Assembly: GCA_045641065.1 (NCBI GenBank)
Contig: JAZUGF010000068.1
Span: 20,148 to 84,147, forward strand
DNA: 64,000 nucleotides
Reading direction: 5' to 3'
From: UBA1723 sp045641065
Lineage (GTDB): Bacteria; Bacteroidota; Bacteroidia; Bacteroidales; Paludibacteraceae
Shown here: one piece after another, positions 35,547 to 45,003 of the stretch
Position numbering within the stretch: the stretch's first letter is position 1
How the letters are laid out: each line of letters begins with the position of its first letter
The notes under the pieces: generated by a model
The model's database searches: none
What the model was told of the DNA's origin: nothing
What the model saw: the letters and a program-made list of their open reading frames with translations, nothing else
Position numbers and translations under genes: made by a program

Positions 35547-38393
35547 TCATTTTGATGGAGTAATGATATGAATGTCACGCTGAGGGAATGGAATCTCAAA
35601 GTTGTTCTCATTCAATGCATTGTAGATCAACTCTTTTGCTCTTGAAACAATGACCAACTTGTTTTCAACCAAAATCCACATCACAACATATAGATCGACT
35701 GAACTCTCTCCAAAATCGTTGAACAATACGCTGATTTTCTTCTCAGGATCGACGTTGGCTTTCACTCCTGTCTTTTCATAATGCATACAGTCTAACTTCT
35801 CTATAAGCGTATCTCTTACTTTTTTCACATCCGTACCATAAGCCACACCGACAGGTAGTTTCACAAGCTCGTAACCGTGATTACGGGTAAGATTCTTGAA
35901 TGTTTTTGTGAAAAGTGTGGAATTTAGGAATGCAATCACGCATCCGTCCAAAGTGATAAGCTGTGTACTTTGGTAAGTGATCGACTCTACTTTTCCTCTC
36001 ACTCCGTCGCATTCGATGAAATCACCTACTCTTACACGTCTGCCGGTCATCAAAGAGATTCCATAGAAGAAGTTGTTGAGCATATCACGCATGGCGAATC
36101 CGAGACCGGTAGCCAAACCAGCAGTCACGATTGATATTCCACTCTTTGGAACCTGTAGTAAGAATAGAATGAAAATGAAGTATATTCCCCATACCACAAT
36201 TGATATCATATTGTTAGCAAGTGATATGTTGGATCTTTCTATCTCATGAAGAGCCTTGTTCTTGAGCTTCAAATGTTTGTAGATGGAGCGGAGAATGTAG
36301 GATATAAATTTGAAAATAAAATAGAATTCCAACACAACCACAATCTTGAACAATGACAACTGACACAAGTCTTCAATGTCGAGGAAGTTTGTGAAGAAGA
36401 TGTCTTTACACATTGCAGTTAGGTCGAAGATATCTGTGGCGATATAGATACATAGTAGGAACGAAAGCACTGCTGCTACAGGAATCAAACACATAGTCAC
36501 AAGATCTAAGAACCAAGTGTGAGTTATGTTGTCGCCCTGGTTAGTCTGCAACTCGATGATTTTTTTGTTAAGAGCTTTTTCGTATTCCTTTTGAGGAGTC
36601 TCTGACTCGATTATGCCATTCTTCTTAAGGATATGTTTTGCGACTTTGTTCTTCTCAAACTCCTTCATATACTCCGACACAAAAGTCAACGCCTGAACGC
36701 AAGTAAGCTGAACCAACCACCAGATGAAGACCTCTACAGCCAATAGAGCATAACCGAGCCATGCCATGACGCAAGCCACGGTCATGATGGTAAGTGAGAT
36801 CCACGCGTAAATTTCGTCGTACTTAGGAATGTTAGAATGGTGCTTCTTCACCGAACGGAATCCCCATATAGTAAACAAAATTAGCATTGGTGGAAATAGA
36901 ATCACCACAAGGTTGTTAGGCACAAACAAGATACGGAATATGATGATCACAAGACCCATCATCAATATTGGGAAGTAGCATGAGAATGCACTCTTGATCT
37001 GGTATTTGTTTGTGCGATAGACTAATGAAAGAGTGATTGCTGCTATCAAAAGCATATATTCGATCAGACGCGAACATGCCATCGCTAAAAAATTTTGACT
37101 TGTCAAAACCTGTGGCAAAGTACATAGTACCGTGAAAAGTAGGCAGGTGAGAGATATCGCATAGTATGGAATGAACTCCTCTTTGAATTTCTTTTTGCCG
37201 AATTTCTTCAAGCAGAACCATGCTATTCCAGCTGCCACCAACAAGATGCCAAAGATGGAAAGGACTAATATGATAATAGTAGAGCCTCCCCAATCGGAAT
37301 GAACATTGTTGCTGCTGCTTACATATTTGTCCTTCATGTCGTTGCATGCATTGTAATAATGCATTGAGAAATTCTTCAAAACAGATACGTAATTGTTTCC
37401 TCCATTAGTGAAGATGCTTTGTTGGATAGACTCATATTTCCCAAGTGCGTAGTCGTTGACTGATTTCAAACGACTCTCCACACGTTCATACAACTTTTTG
37501 TCTTTTATGATGTGGTCTCTGATAGAAATGTAGTCCGCAAGAATCTTTTTAGATAATGCCACACAAGAATCACGCTCTACCTGACTCTTTTCAGATAACA
37601 TGAAATCTTTCAAATTAGCCATGAAAAGTTTATTCACAGCTTTAGGTAGCGTCGGTACTTTTAAGGAATCATTAGCTGAGGCAGTGGAATCGTTGACTTC
37701 TTTGGCAATTTCTCTTGCCTTTGCCAACATGAAACTATCCTGTTTGGCTTCCATAGCCTTCATGTTCTCCTCTGCTGATGTTGTGGTTGTATCTCCACCA
37801 AGATGTTTTCCGAAGATGTTTATGCCGGTACCTTTAGTAGTAGAGTCGGCAGATTGTTTGCCATATTTTTCAGCTTCGTATGCTGCAGTGGCTTTTGCAA
37901 CAGCCTTGTTGATAGAGTCTTCCTTCATTTTGACAGTTCTTAGGCTGTCGATGTTGGAAGATTTTTTTCTTGGAGGTATGCTCTCCAATGTCTCAATCAA
38001 AAGAGTATAACGCTTGATTTCACTTTCAAGTTTCTTGATGCTGATGTCGAATGGCATTCTTTTCTCTTTGAATTGACGATATTGTGTAGTCGCCTCATGA
38101 CATGCGTAGGCCATATCAAAGATATAGTCTTGCTTCTGGCTATAAAGCATCAATGCGATTTTCTCGCTCTCTTGAATTGTAAGAAGGGCCTCTTTGTGCT
38201 GCTTCACATTGAAACTGTCGTATATCGCCCTCATTCTTGTCTCCTCTCGGTGAGTCTTCTCCAATTCAGATCTAAGGACGCTAACGGTCATATCGAGATT
38301 CTGCTCATTGAGCACTGCAAGGACTTGTGTATGTAATACAAATAGGAGAGCAAGGATGCTCCAGAATTTCTTTTTCATCATTAATTTGCGCAA
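35547..38393 (-). CDS. Large MscS-family mechanosensitive channel
   Basis: 948 residues. The start could also be at one of the Met codons at residues 5 and 6 (MMKKKFWSI), which gives a cleaner signal peptide. A periplasmic helical region (about 25-350) is followed by about eleven membrane helices. The C-terminal MscS core has the pore-lining Gly/Ala-rich helix GISIVTAGLATGLGFAMRDM and the beta domain VGDFIECDGVRGKVESIT. The size is like MscK/MscM-type channels. It protects against hypo-osmotic shock. A minus-strand TAATTTTG lies at 38407-38414. Confidence 0.9.
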   Translation of the reverse strand: MRKLMMKKKFWSILALLFVLHTQVLAVLNEQNLDMTVSVLRSELEKTHREETRMRAIYDSFNVKQHKEALLTIQESEKIALMLYSQKQDYIFDMAYACHEATTQYRQFKEKRMPFDISIKKLESEIKRYTLLIETLESIPPRKKSSNIDSLRTVKMKEDSINKAVAKATAAYEAEKYGKQSADSTTKGTGINIFGKHLGGDTTTTSAEENMKAMEAKQDSFMLAKAREIAKEVNDSTASANDSLKVPTLPKAVNKLFMANLKDFMLSEKSQVERDSCVALSKKILADYISIRDHIIKDKKLYERVESRLKSVNDYALGKYESIQQSIFTNGGNNYVSVLKNFSMHYYNACNDMKDKYVSSSNNVHSDWGGSTIIILVLSIFGILLVAAGIAWFCLKKFGKKKFKEEFIPYYAISLTCLLFTVLCTLPQVLTSQNFLAMACSRLIEYMLLIAAITLSLVYRTNKYQIKSAFSCYFPILMMGLVIIIFRILFVPNNLVVILFPPMLILFTIWGFRSVKKHHSNIPKYDEIYAWISLTIMTVACVMAWLGYALLAVEVFIWWLVQLTCVQALTFVSEYMKEFEKNKVAKHILKKNGIIESETPQKEYEKALNKKIIELQTNQGDNITHTWFLDLVTMCLIPVAAVLSFLLCIYIATDIFDLTAMCKDIFFTNFLDIEDLCQLSLFKIVVVLEFYFIFKFISYILRSIYKHLKLKNKALHEIERSNISLANNMISIVVWGIYFIFILFLLQVPKSGISIVTAGLATGLGFAMRDMLNNFFYGISLMTGRRVRVGDFIECDGVRGKVESITYQSTQLITLDGCVIAFLNSTLFTKTFKNLTRNHGYELVKLPVGVAYGTDVKKVRDTLIEKLDCMHYEKTGVKANVDPEKKISVLFNDFGESSVDLYVVMWILVENKLVIVSRAKELIYNALNENNFEIPFPQRDIHIITPSK

Positions 38394-38711
38394 CTTAAAT
38401 ACTCTGCAAAATTAGTGAAAATCATAAACCATTCGGAAATGATTTTAAATAGTTTGAGTAAAAAGGTGGATTTTATGTTTGTTTTGTAATAAATCACAGG
38501 AAATACAGGAGAGAAATTATCTTTTGTAGAACATATTATTTATTGGATAAATAGACAAAATCATTGGATAAAATAATTTTTTCTTGCTTTTATTTTGATA
38601 ATTGTTGCGGATGATTTTATTTTGTAAACGCATGAATTTGTCAATTGGTTCACCAAATTGATGCGTGTGGGTGAGTGAACCAGAATTAATAGAACCATAA
38701 AGGATTAATAT
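38394..38711. promoter_or_regulatory. Intergenic region with cellulase 5' leader hairpin
   Basis: Minus-strand -7 element TAATTTTG for the MscS gene at 38407-38414. Near the cellulase, CGCATGAATTTG (38629-38640) pairs with CAAATTGATGCG (38654-38665) with one mismatch, 46 bp before the start codon. The rest is AT-rich and has no open frame of interest. Confidence 0.5.
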
Positions 38712-40415
38712 ATGGGCTTGAAAAAAAGTATAATTTTCGCTTCATTGGCTTTGCCTATGACAACAATGGCAGCCGATATGGCATTACAGACAAATCAGAT
38801 TGGATACCCTGCACAGGCAGTTAAGCAGGCGATGATTTGTAATTCGAATGTTTCAGAATACTCTATTGTTGATGTCAAGAGTGGAACTGTTGTTTACAAG
38901 GATTCACTACCAAAATCAAAATCTTGGAGAACATCAGGTGACAATATTACTTGGGCTGATTTCACAAAATTCTCTATTCCAGGAGAGTATAAATTGAAGA
39001 TTGGAGCAAAGGAGTCTGCACCATTCAAGGTACAGAAGGACGGACATGTTTATGATAATGTGTTGACTCAGTCAATCAAGGGCTTCTACTACTGGCGTTG
39101 TAGTACACCAATTGAGAGCAAGTTCGCTAAGTTCAACGGTGTAGATTACGCTCGTAAGGCAGGTCACCCAGATGATAAGGTTACAATTTATACAGGTGGA
39201 AAGGGTGCCAAGGTACAGCGTGATGTACACGGTGGATGGTATGATGCCGGTGATTATGGTAAGTACACTGTAAATGCAGCAATCACACTTCATACTTTGC
39301 TAACTGCATACCAGTTGAATCCAAAGTACTTTGATAATCTAGATTTGAATATTCCTGAGAGCGGCAACCATACAGCAGATATCCTAGATGAGTGTATGTA
39401 TGAGTTGAAGTGGATGCTTTCAATGCAGGACGAGGCAGATGGTAGCGTATACAACAAGGTGACTACACTTCTTTTCCCTGACATGATTATGCCAGCAGAT
39501 GATAAGAAGGAGCGTTTCTTGATCGGTAAGTCAGTTGACTGTGCATACGATTTCGCTGCAACTATGGCATTGGCTTCACGTGTTTACAAGAACAACACTG
39601 ATTACCCTGATTTCGCAGATAAGGCAATGGCTGCTGCAAAGAAGGCTTATGATTGGGCTGCTTCTCAGCGTCATTATGTAATGTTCCAGAACCCTTCAGA
39701 TTGTAACACTGGTTCTTATGCATCAAGTGAGATGAAGGACGAGCAGTTCTGGGCAGCATCAGAGATGTTGATCTCAACTGGTGATGCTAAGTACGCTGCA
39801 CCTCTTAAGTTCAATAACTACTTTACAGTTCCTTTCTGGGGTGATGTTAATACTCTAGGTTTGATCTCAATGATGCTTAACGAGGGTGCATTGGATGGAA
39901 AGGTTGATATCCAGACTGTAGAGAAGAAGTTCAAGGAACTTGCTGATGACCTTCTTTCAATCTACAACGAGAGCCAGGGTCGTGTTCCATTGAGAGAGTA
40001 CTTCTGGGGTTCTAACGGACAGGTTGTAAACTCAGGTATGGTGCTTGCAATTGCTTCAAAGAAATTGAATTCAGAGAAGTATTTGGCTGCAGCTCAGTAC
40101 TGTCTAGACTATATACTAGGTGCTAACGCAACAGGTTACTGCTTCGTGACTGGTTTCGGTGCTAAGTCACCAACAAACATCCACGACCGTAGAAGTATGG
40201 CTGACGGTATCAGCACACCAATCCCAGGTTACTTGGTAGGTGGTCCATCACTTGACCAGACTTCTGACTGTGGAAACAGCGCATACCCAACAGTTAAGTA
40301 CCCTGCTAAGGCATATCTTGATATGACTTGTAGCTACTCAACTAACGAGATCGCACTTAACTGGAATGCTCCACTTGTATCGTTGATCTCTCAGATCGTT
40401 AACGCTTACAAATAA
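38712..40415 (+). CDS. GH9 cellulase with N-terminal Ig-like domain
   Basis: 567 residues. Signal peptide 1-21 (ending TMA), an Ig-like CelD_N domain at about 22-105 (LQTNQIGYPAQAVKQAMIC) and a GH9 (alpha/alpha)6 catalytic domain. Asp178 and Asp181 in GGWYDAGDYGKY are the nucleophile-activating pair, IHDRRS is in the His-Arg substrate loop, and Glu546 in TNEIALNWNAPL is the catalytic acid. The reaction is inverting hydrolysis of beta-1,4-glucan. There is no T9SS tail, unlike the GH9 protein at 47483, so this one is probably periplasmic. The gene uses AAG, CTT and other codons typical of strongly expressed genes here (impression only). Confidence 0.93.
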   Translation: MGLKKSIIFASLALPMTTMAADMALQTNQIGYPAQAVKQAMICNSNVSEYSIVDVKSGTVVYKDSLPKSKSWRTSGDNITWADFTKFSIPGEYKLKIGAKESAPFKVQKDGHVYDNVLTQSIKGFYYWRCSTPIESKFAKFNGVDYARKAGHPDDKVTIYTGGKGAKVQRDVHGGWYDAGDYGKYTVNAAITLHTLLTAYQLNPKYFDNLDLNIPESGNHTADILDECMYELKWMLSMQDEADGSVYNKVTTLLFPDMIMPADDKKERFLIGKSVDCAYDFAATMALASRVYKNNTDYPDFADKAMAAAKKAYDWAASQRHYVMFQNPSDCNTGSYASSEMKDEQFWAASEMLISTGDAKYAAPLKFNNYFTVPFWGDVNTLGLISMMLNEGALDGKVDIQTVEKKFKELADDLLSIYNESQGRVPLREYFWGSNGQVVNSGMVLAIASKKLNSEKYLAAAQYCLDYILGANATGYCFVTGFGAKSPTNIHDRRSMADGISTPIPGYLVGGPSLDQTSDCGNSAYPTVKYPAKAYLDMTCSYSTNEIALNWNAPLVSLISQIVNAYK

Positions 40416-40437
40416 TAAGTAGCATTCGGCTAAATAT

Positions 40438-40467
40438 AGGAGACGCGAGGAATTGCGTCTCCTTTTT
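40438..40467 (+). terminator. Terminator of the GH9 gene
   Basis: AGGAGACGC/GCGTCTCCT with an 8-base loop and TTTTT. The core belongs to the AGACG palindrome family. Confidence 0.85.
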
Positions 40468-40579
40468 GTTTTAAGTAGATAATTTAAAATCTCACAAAAA
40501 ATCTCTCATTATTATCACTTTGCAAATATTTTTATTAAATTGCGAGAAATTTGAATATCCTTACGAAGAATAGAAAGAT

Positions 40580-41755
40580 ATGAGTGATAAAATGGTAAAA
40601 TTTTGCCGTTACATGAGACAGAGCGTCGGCACACTGTTGGTTACAATTGGTGTGTGCGTATTGGTGGCTGTACTCACTTTCTCGTGGGCTTTTTTGAATC
40701 CGATTGCTCGTGCTCTTGACGCTATCGCATTTACTGATAATTATTTATATACAGAGAACTTAAAAGAAGGTGATTTAGATTATTGCAAGGATGTTGCTTT
40801 CGTCAACATGTCTGGCGTCTATTCAAGAGGTGAAATTGCAGAAGGTCTTGAATACATTTCAAAGTTCGGTCCGAGAGTGGTCGCAATGGATTGTATCTTC
40901 AGCAACAATATGACTTCTGATGCACGTGAAAATGATAGTTTGCGAAATGTCATATCGCGTATCCCTAATTTTGTCTCTGCACAGCGTATTGTGAAAATGG
41001 GAGACAGTGTGGCTGTTGAACAATCTTTCTACCACGATGTCTGCTACAACGCAAGTGTAAATATTGAAGACGGAATTGTTCGTCACTTCTCTCCAGACTC
41101 AGTGACTGTCGGTGGACTTACACTTCCTTCTTTCGTAGGTGAGATCATTCGCCTTGGTTACCCTGACAAGTATAAGATGCTTCAGGATCGCGGAAACGAG
41201 GAGGAGTTGATCAATTATAAGAAGATGCAGGTCGACGTGTTTGATATGCGTAAGATCTTGGATATGGATTTGTTCTTGGATTCTTTTGATGTCCACGACA
41301 GAATAATCTTGGTAGGTGATATGGACGACTTGCGTGACTACCATACTATTGCCACTGAACTTTATGGCATGCGTCGTATCAATGGAACTCTGATTCATGC
41401 ATATAGCATTACGACTGCGACAGATGAGCACCGTCTAATCACAAATATGAGCGACGAGTGGGCTTTAATCTGGGGATTGATAATTACTCTTGCCTTCAAC
41501 TATTTCTGTTGTTGGGCTTACGAGGCTTACGAGAAAACAAATGGTATGATCATCAACTTCACTCAGCTTGGCTTCCTTCTTGGAATGATGCTGTTGGGTG
41601 GTTTGACGTTCATCAATTTCAGATACAATCTCAACTATACTTACGCCATGATCGGTGTGGGATTGGGAGGATTCAGTAGTGAGCTCTGGTTGTGGCTTGA
41701 ATCGCTCGGCCCTTACCAGTGGTTGGCTAAGAAGTGGAAATGGCTTAATATGTAA
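40580..41755 (+). CDS. CHASE2-domain membrane protein without output domain
   Basis: 391 residues. One membrane helix at about 17-40, an extracytoplasmic CHASE2 sensor at about 50-275 (VAFVNMSGVYSRGEIAEGL, PRVVAMDCIFSNN, IILVGDMDDLRDYH, MRRINGTLIHAYSI), then three helices up to about residue 375. CHASE2 usually sits on kinases, cyclases or CHAT-type caspase proteins; here no output domain follows, and the next genes encode a caspase-like peptidase and a DUF4384 protein on the same strand. It is likely a sensor acting through those partners (inference). Confidence 0.88.
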   Translation: MSDKMVKFCRYMRQSVGTLLVTIGVCVLVAVLTFSWAFLNPIARALDAIAFTDNYLYTENLKEGDLDYCKDVAFVNMSGVYSRGEIAEGLEYISKFGPRVVAMDCIFSNNMTSDARENDSLRNVISRIPNFVSAQRIVKMGDSVAVEQSFYHDVCYNASVNIEDGIVRHFSPDSVTVGGLTLPSFVGEIIRLGYPDKYKMLQDRGNEEELINYKKMQVDVFDMRKILDMDLFLDSFDVHDRIILVGDMDDLRDYHTIATELYGMRRINGTLIHAYSITTATDEHRLITNMSDEWALIWGLIITLAFNYFCCWAYEAYEKTNGMIINFTQLGFLLGMMLLGGLTFINFRYNLNYTYAMIGVGLGGFSSELWLWLESLGPYQWLAKKWKWLNM

Positions 41756-41948
41756 TGCTAAATGCTGAATGCAAAATACGAAATGTTGAGCTGAAAAGCA
41801 AGCGAACAACAGACGTTCGTAAAGAAAGCATGAACATTCGCACGACAGATGAGGATTGTTAAGGGCGGAACGCCCTAACCCACGCACCGATGCGAGCCCG
41901 TAAGGGCGAGCATAAAATAAAAAGCAAAAGATTAATTCGATAAAGAAG
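41756..41948. other. Gap with dispersed palindromic element
   Basis: It holds TGCTAAATGCTGAATGCAAA (related to the repeats at 25416 and 26398) and the palindromic element at 41851-41911. No gene is supported. Confidence 0.5.
41851..41911. repeat. Dispersed palindromic element, copy A
   Basis: GAGGATTGTTAAGGGCGGAA, then CGCCCTAACC and a second hairpin GCCCGTAAGGGC. An inverted copy is at 57051-57109. Confidence 0.85.
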
Positions 41949-43985
41949 ATGAAATACAATATGAAACGAATAGGTTTAGCAATTTTGACATTGCTGCTTT
42001 GCTTGCCTACATTTGCGGCTCTTAAAGCAGTGAAGAACAACAACACAAACAAGTGGGGATTCCAGGATCCTAAGACTCTTCGTACCGTGATCAAGCATGT
42101 TTACGACGAGGTTGATCCTGCTCATGCATTTGTAGGTTCGAAAGATTACGCAGTTGTACGCCAGGGTAAGTACTGGGGTGTGATCAATACCGAAGGAGAT
42201 GTGATTGGAAAGATGGTGTTCAAGAATAAGAATATCGCTTTCAAAGCAGCTCACGCACAGTGGAGAAAGGCTCGTATTGAGGATTATCTTTATGATGCAG
42301 CCGACGCGAATGGTCATTTCGGTTACGCTAACTACTATGGTGACTTCGTTATCTCTCCTGTATTTGATGAGATTGATGACACTTACACTTTGTCTTCCAA
42401 CACTTCTGAGTATGCTATCGTTAAGCATAAAGGTCTTTGGGGTGCAATCGATCAGGATGCAAAGTATATTATCAAGCCAGTCCTACTAACAAAAGAGTCT
42501 GCTCTACAGGCAGCTAAGGAGTGGGGTGAGTATGCACCACTTGGCCAGACTTCATATGAGGCTATGGATTCTCAGACAAGAAAGAAGGGTTTTGCCAACT
42601 ATCTTGGAAACTGGATCGTTAAGCCTTACCTTGATGATTACGACAAAACTTGCTTGTTCACTGCTGATCGTAACTTCGCTGTTGTTAAGCGTGGTGGTAA
42701 GTGGGGATGTCTTGACCGTGGTGAGAAATGGATTGTTCAACCAGCTTACGCTTCTGCTGCTGAGGCTAAAAAAGCAGGTTTCGCATGGCAACTAAAGAAT
42801 CCTAAGGCTGGTACACGTCCGTCTGAGGCTCATAATATTGACGACGGTAAGTTTAAAAACTCGTTGTTGGCTAGTGCTGCTCCTGCTACACCGGCAAAAC
42901 CAGCAACTCCGTCTACACCGGCAAAACCTTCTGTGACTCCATCTACGCCTTCACAGCCAGCGTCGCCAAGTGCTCCTACGATCACAATTATTTCGCCAAA
43001 GGATGGCTCTCAGTACACTAATCCTGAGATGACATTTGTATATCAGGCTAAGACTGCTGATGGAAGCAAACCAACTATCGCGGCATATATCAACGGTGAA
43101 CTTCAGCCTACTACTAAGGGAGTAAAGCAGTTGTCGGATCAGATCACACTTACTCTTCCTCGTAAGGAAGATGTCTGCAGAGTACAGCTAATTGCTAAGG
43201 ATAGCAAGGGCTTGAGCAGTGATCCTGCAGTTGTAAGATTATACTACAAGGCTGATTCCAATAAGCCAGCTTTGCACGTCGTTTCTGTCGGTGTTAGTGA
43301 TTACGACCAGGCTGATTTGAAACTTCAGCACGCTTCTAAGGATGCCGCTGATTTCTTGAGTGCAATTCAAAACAGCAACCTATCTTATTATAAGAATTTG
43401 GCTACAGCATCACTTGTGACAGACAAGAACGCTAACGACCGCAATATCAAGAAGCAGATGTCTCAGCTTGTCAACAAGGTAGAGCAGGGCGACGTGATTA
43501 TGCTATACTTCTCTGGACACGGTGCTAAGGAGGGTGATGACACATACTTCTTGTCGGCTAACGCAGAGAGTGAGGATTTGTTCTCAACTGCTGTTAATTT
43601 CGACGTCATCAGAAGCGCTACTAAGCGTTTGAAGGATAAGAGATGTAAGATTATCATCTTTATGGACGCTTGTCACTCTGGAGCAATGTACGGACAGAAG
43701 TCGGTGGCTGAGCCATTCTCGCTTGCTGATCCAGGCATCATCGGATTCTATTCAAGCACAGCAAGCCAAAAATCTAACGAGAGTGAGGAGTGGAAGAACG
43801 GTATCTTCACAAAGGCTTTGATCGAGGGTATCAACGGCAAGGCTGTAGACGAGGAAGGAAACATCACAATCGACGGTTTGGAGAAATACATCCGTCAGCA
43901 GGTACGTACTTCTACAAACGGCAAGCAGATGCCAATCTTCGAGAATAAACAAGGAAATTATATATTGTTCCCAAAAAGAAATTAA
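41949..43985 (+). CDS. WG-repeat and caspase-like (peptidase C14) exported protein
   Basis: 678 residues; the ATG at 41961 (MKRIGLAIL) is an equally good start. A signal peptide ends near residue 24. WG-type repeats fill about 30-285 (KYWGVINTEGDVIG, GLWGAIDQDAKYIIKP, GKWGCLDRGEKWIVQP). A Thr/Pro/Ser/Ala linker spans about 305-345, an Ig-like domain about 345-435, and a caspase fold about 440-678 with VVSVGVSDY, His524 in YFSGHGAKEGDD and Cys575 in IIFMDACHSG. The catalytic dyad is intact. With a signal peptide the protease would act in the periplasm or outside. It lies between CHASE2 and DUF4384 genes. Confidence 0.9.
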   Translation: MKYNMKRIGLAILTLLLCLPTFAALKAVKNNNTNKWGFQDPKTLRTVIKHVYDEVDPAHAFVGSKDYAVVRQGKYWGVINTEGDVIGKMVFKNKNIAFKAAHAQWRKARIEDYLYDAADANGHFGYANYYGDFVISPVFDEIDDTYTLSSNTSEYAIVKHKGLWGAIDQDAKYIIKPVLLTKESALQAAKEWGEYAPLGQTSYEAMDSQTRKKGFANYLGNWIVKPYLDDYDKTCLFTADRNFAVVKRGGKWGCLDRGEKWIVQPAYASAAEAKKAGFAWQLKNPKAGTRPSEAHNIDDGKFKNSLLASAAPATPAKPATPSTPAKPSVTPSTPSQPASPSAPTITIISPKDGSQYTNPEMTFVYQAKTADGSKPTIAAYINGELQPTTKGVKQLSDQITLTLPRKEDVCRVQLIAKDSKGLSSDPAVVRLYYKADSNKPALHVVSVGVSDYDQADLKLQHASKDAADFLSAIQNSNLSYYKNLATASLVTDKNANDRNIKKQMSQLVNKVEQGDVIMLYFSGHGAKEGDDTYFLSANAESEDLFSTAVNFDVIRSATKRLKDKRCKIIIFMDACHSGAMYGQKSVAEPFSLADPGIIGFYSSTASQKSNESEEWKNGIFTKALIEGINGKAVDEEGNITIDGLEKYIRQQVRTSTNGKQMPIFENKQGNYILFPKRN

Positions 43986-44008
43986 TAAACCAATAGGAGG
44001 GCAAAGTT

Positions 44009-44881
44009 ATGAAGAGAATGTTATCAGTTGCCTGCATGCTTATTATGGCGGTGGCAACATACGCAGGAAATCTTTTCGTTTACGCAGTAACGGGAAGTGT
44101 GGAGAAGAAGGCAGGAAATACTTGGCAGGCGTTAACAAAGCGTGCTGAGCTTCAGGAGTCTGACGTAGTCCGTGTGAAAGATGGTGCGAGCCTATCGATT
44201 ATCGACAAGTCGGCTCAGAAGATATATGCTACAGGTGCAGTAGACGGTAAGACTATCGGCACAATCATGAAAGAGCAGGGTAGTGCTTCGTCGGCATCTG
44301 CAGAGTTCGTCGGACATGCTGTTAAATCATTGTTTAACGGAAATGGCACTGACAATATCAGCCATTCAGCAGCCGGATGTACTTATCGTGGCGACATCAT
44401 CGAGAGCGATATCGCAAAGGCTATCTTGGCGAAGAAGAACAGCGATTCTCAGTTTAATGTAAGTAATGAGAAGAGCGACTTCGGAGTCTCTTTTGATCTT
44501 GTGGATCCAAAGACAGGAGAAATCGTAGTCGCAGCTAAGGCAGGTAGAGAGGTTTACTTCAGAATTAAGAACAACAGTTCTAAAATTCTTTATGTAAATG
44601 TTATCGACGTCGCATCAGATGGAGCAATGGCAGAGTGTTTGCCAATCGACGACGCACAGACATTGTCACACTTGTTGATTCCATCTAATTGTGTCATCGA
44701 CCTTGCTGATTATCCAATCGAGTTGACTTACCCACTTGGTACAGATAATCTTGTATTGGTGGCATCAGAGGTGCCTTACGATCTTCGTCAGGTCAACAAG
44801 TTCTTGAAGATGCCTAATATCAAGGCCGACTCAAAGCAGCAGATTGGTGTGTATTCACGTACAATTGCGATTATGCAGTAA
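44009..44881 (+). CDS. DUF4384 exported protein
   Basis: 290 residues with a signal peptide (about 1-20, ending TYA). The N-terminal part (about 22-100) resembles a small beta domain (VTGSVEKKAGNTWQALTKR). The C-terminal part (about 155-270) is DUF4384: VYFRIKNNSSKILYVNVIDV, AECLPIDD, and LVLVASEVPYDLRQ. In other bacteria DUF4384 often accompanies or is fused to caspase-like peptidases, which matches the neighbour 23 bp upstream. Role within the module unknown. Confidence 0.82.
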   Translation: MKRMLSVACMLIMAVATYAGNLFVYAVTGSVEKKAGNTWQALTKRAELQESDVVRVKDGASLSIIDKSAQKIYATGAVDGKTIGTIMKEQGSASSASAEFVGHAVKSLFNGNGTDNISHSAAGCTYRGDIIESDIAKAILAKKNSDSQFNVSNEKSDFGVSFDLVDPKTGEIVVAAKAGREVYFRIKNNSSKILYVNVIDVASDGAMAECLPIDDAQTLSHLLIPSNCVIDLADYPIELTYPLGTDNLVLVASEVPYDLRQVNKFLKMPNIKADSKQQIGVYSRTIAIMQ

Positions 44882-44906
44882 GAAATAGCAAATGAAAATA
44901 TTATGG

Positions 44907-44935
44907 GCGACGGGAATATTCTCGTCGCTTTTTTT
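44907..44935 (+). terminator. Terminator of the caspase module
   Basis: GCGACG/CGTCGC with the palindromic GAATATTC at the tip, then a T run. Confidence 0.8.
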
Positions 44936-44962
44936 GTTGCTATTGTTTTATCGCTATATTTG
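44933..44962 (+). promoter_or_regulatory. Promoter of the FISUMP gene
   Basis: TTTG at 44933-44936, 18 bp, TATATTTG at 44955-44962. The upstream box overlaps the T tract of the preceding terminator. Confidence 0.65.
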
Positions 44963-45003
44963 CAATATAATGCTAAAAATTATTTATTTAGAAATCAAAC
45001 GAT

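Noticed and set aside
41465..42094. 209-codon minus-strand frame across the end of the CHASE2 gene and the start of the caspase gene
   Set aside because: It overlaps two well-supported genes and a palindromic repeat, and the translation shows no family pattern.
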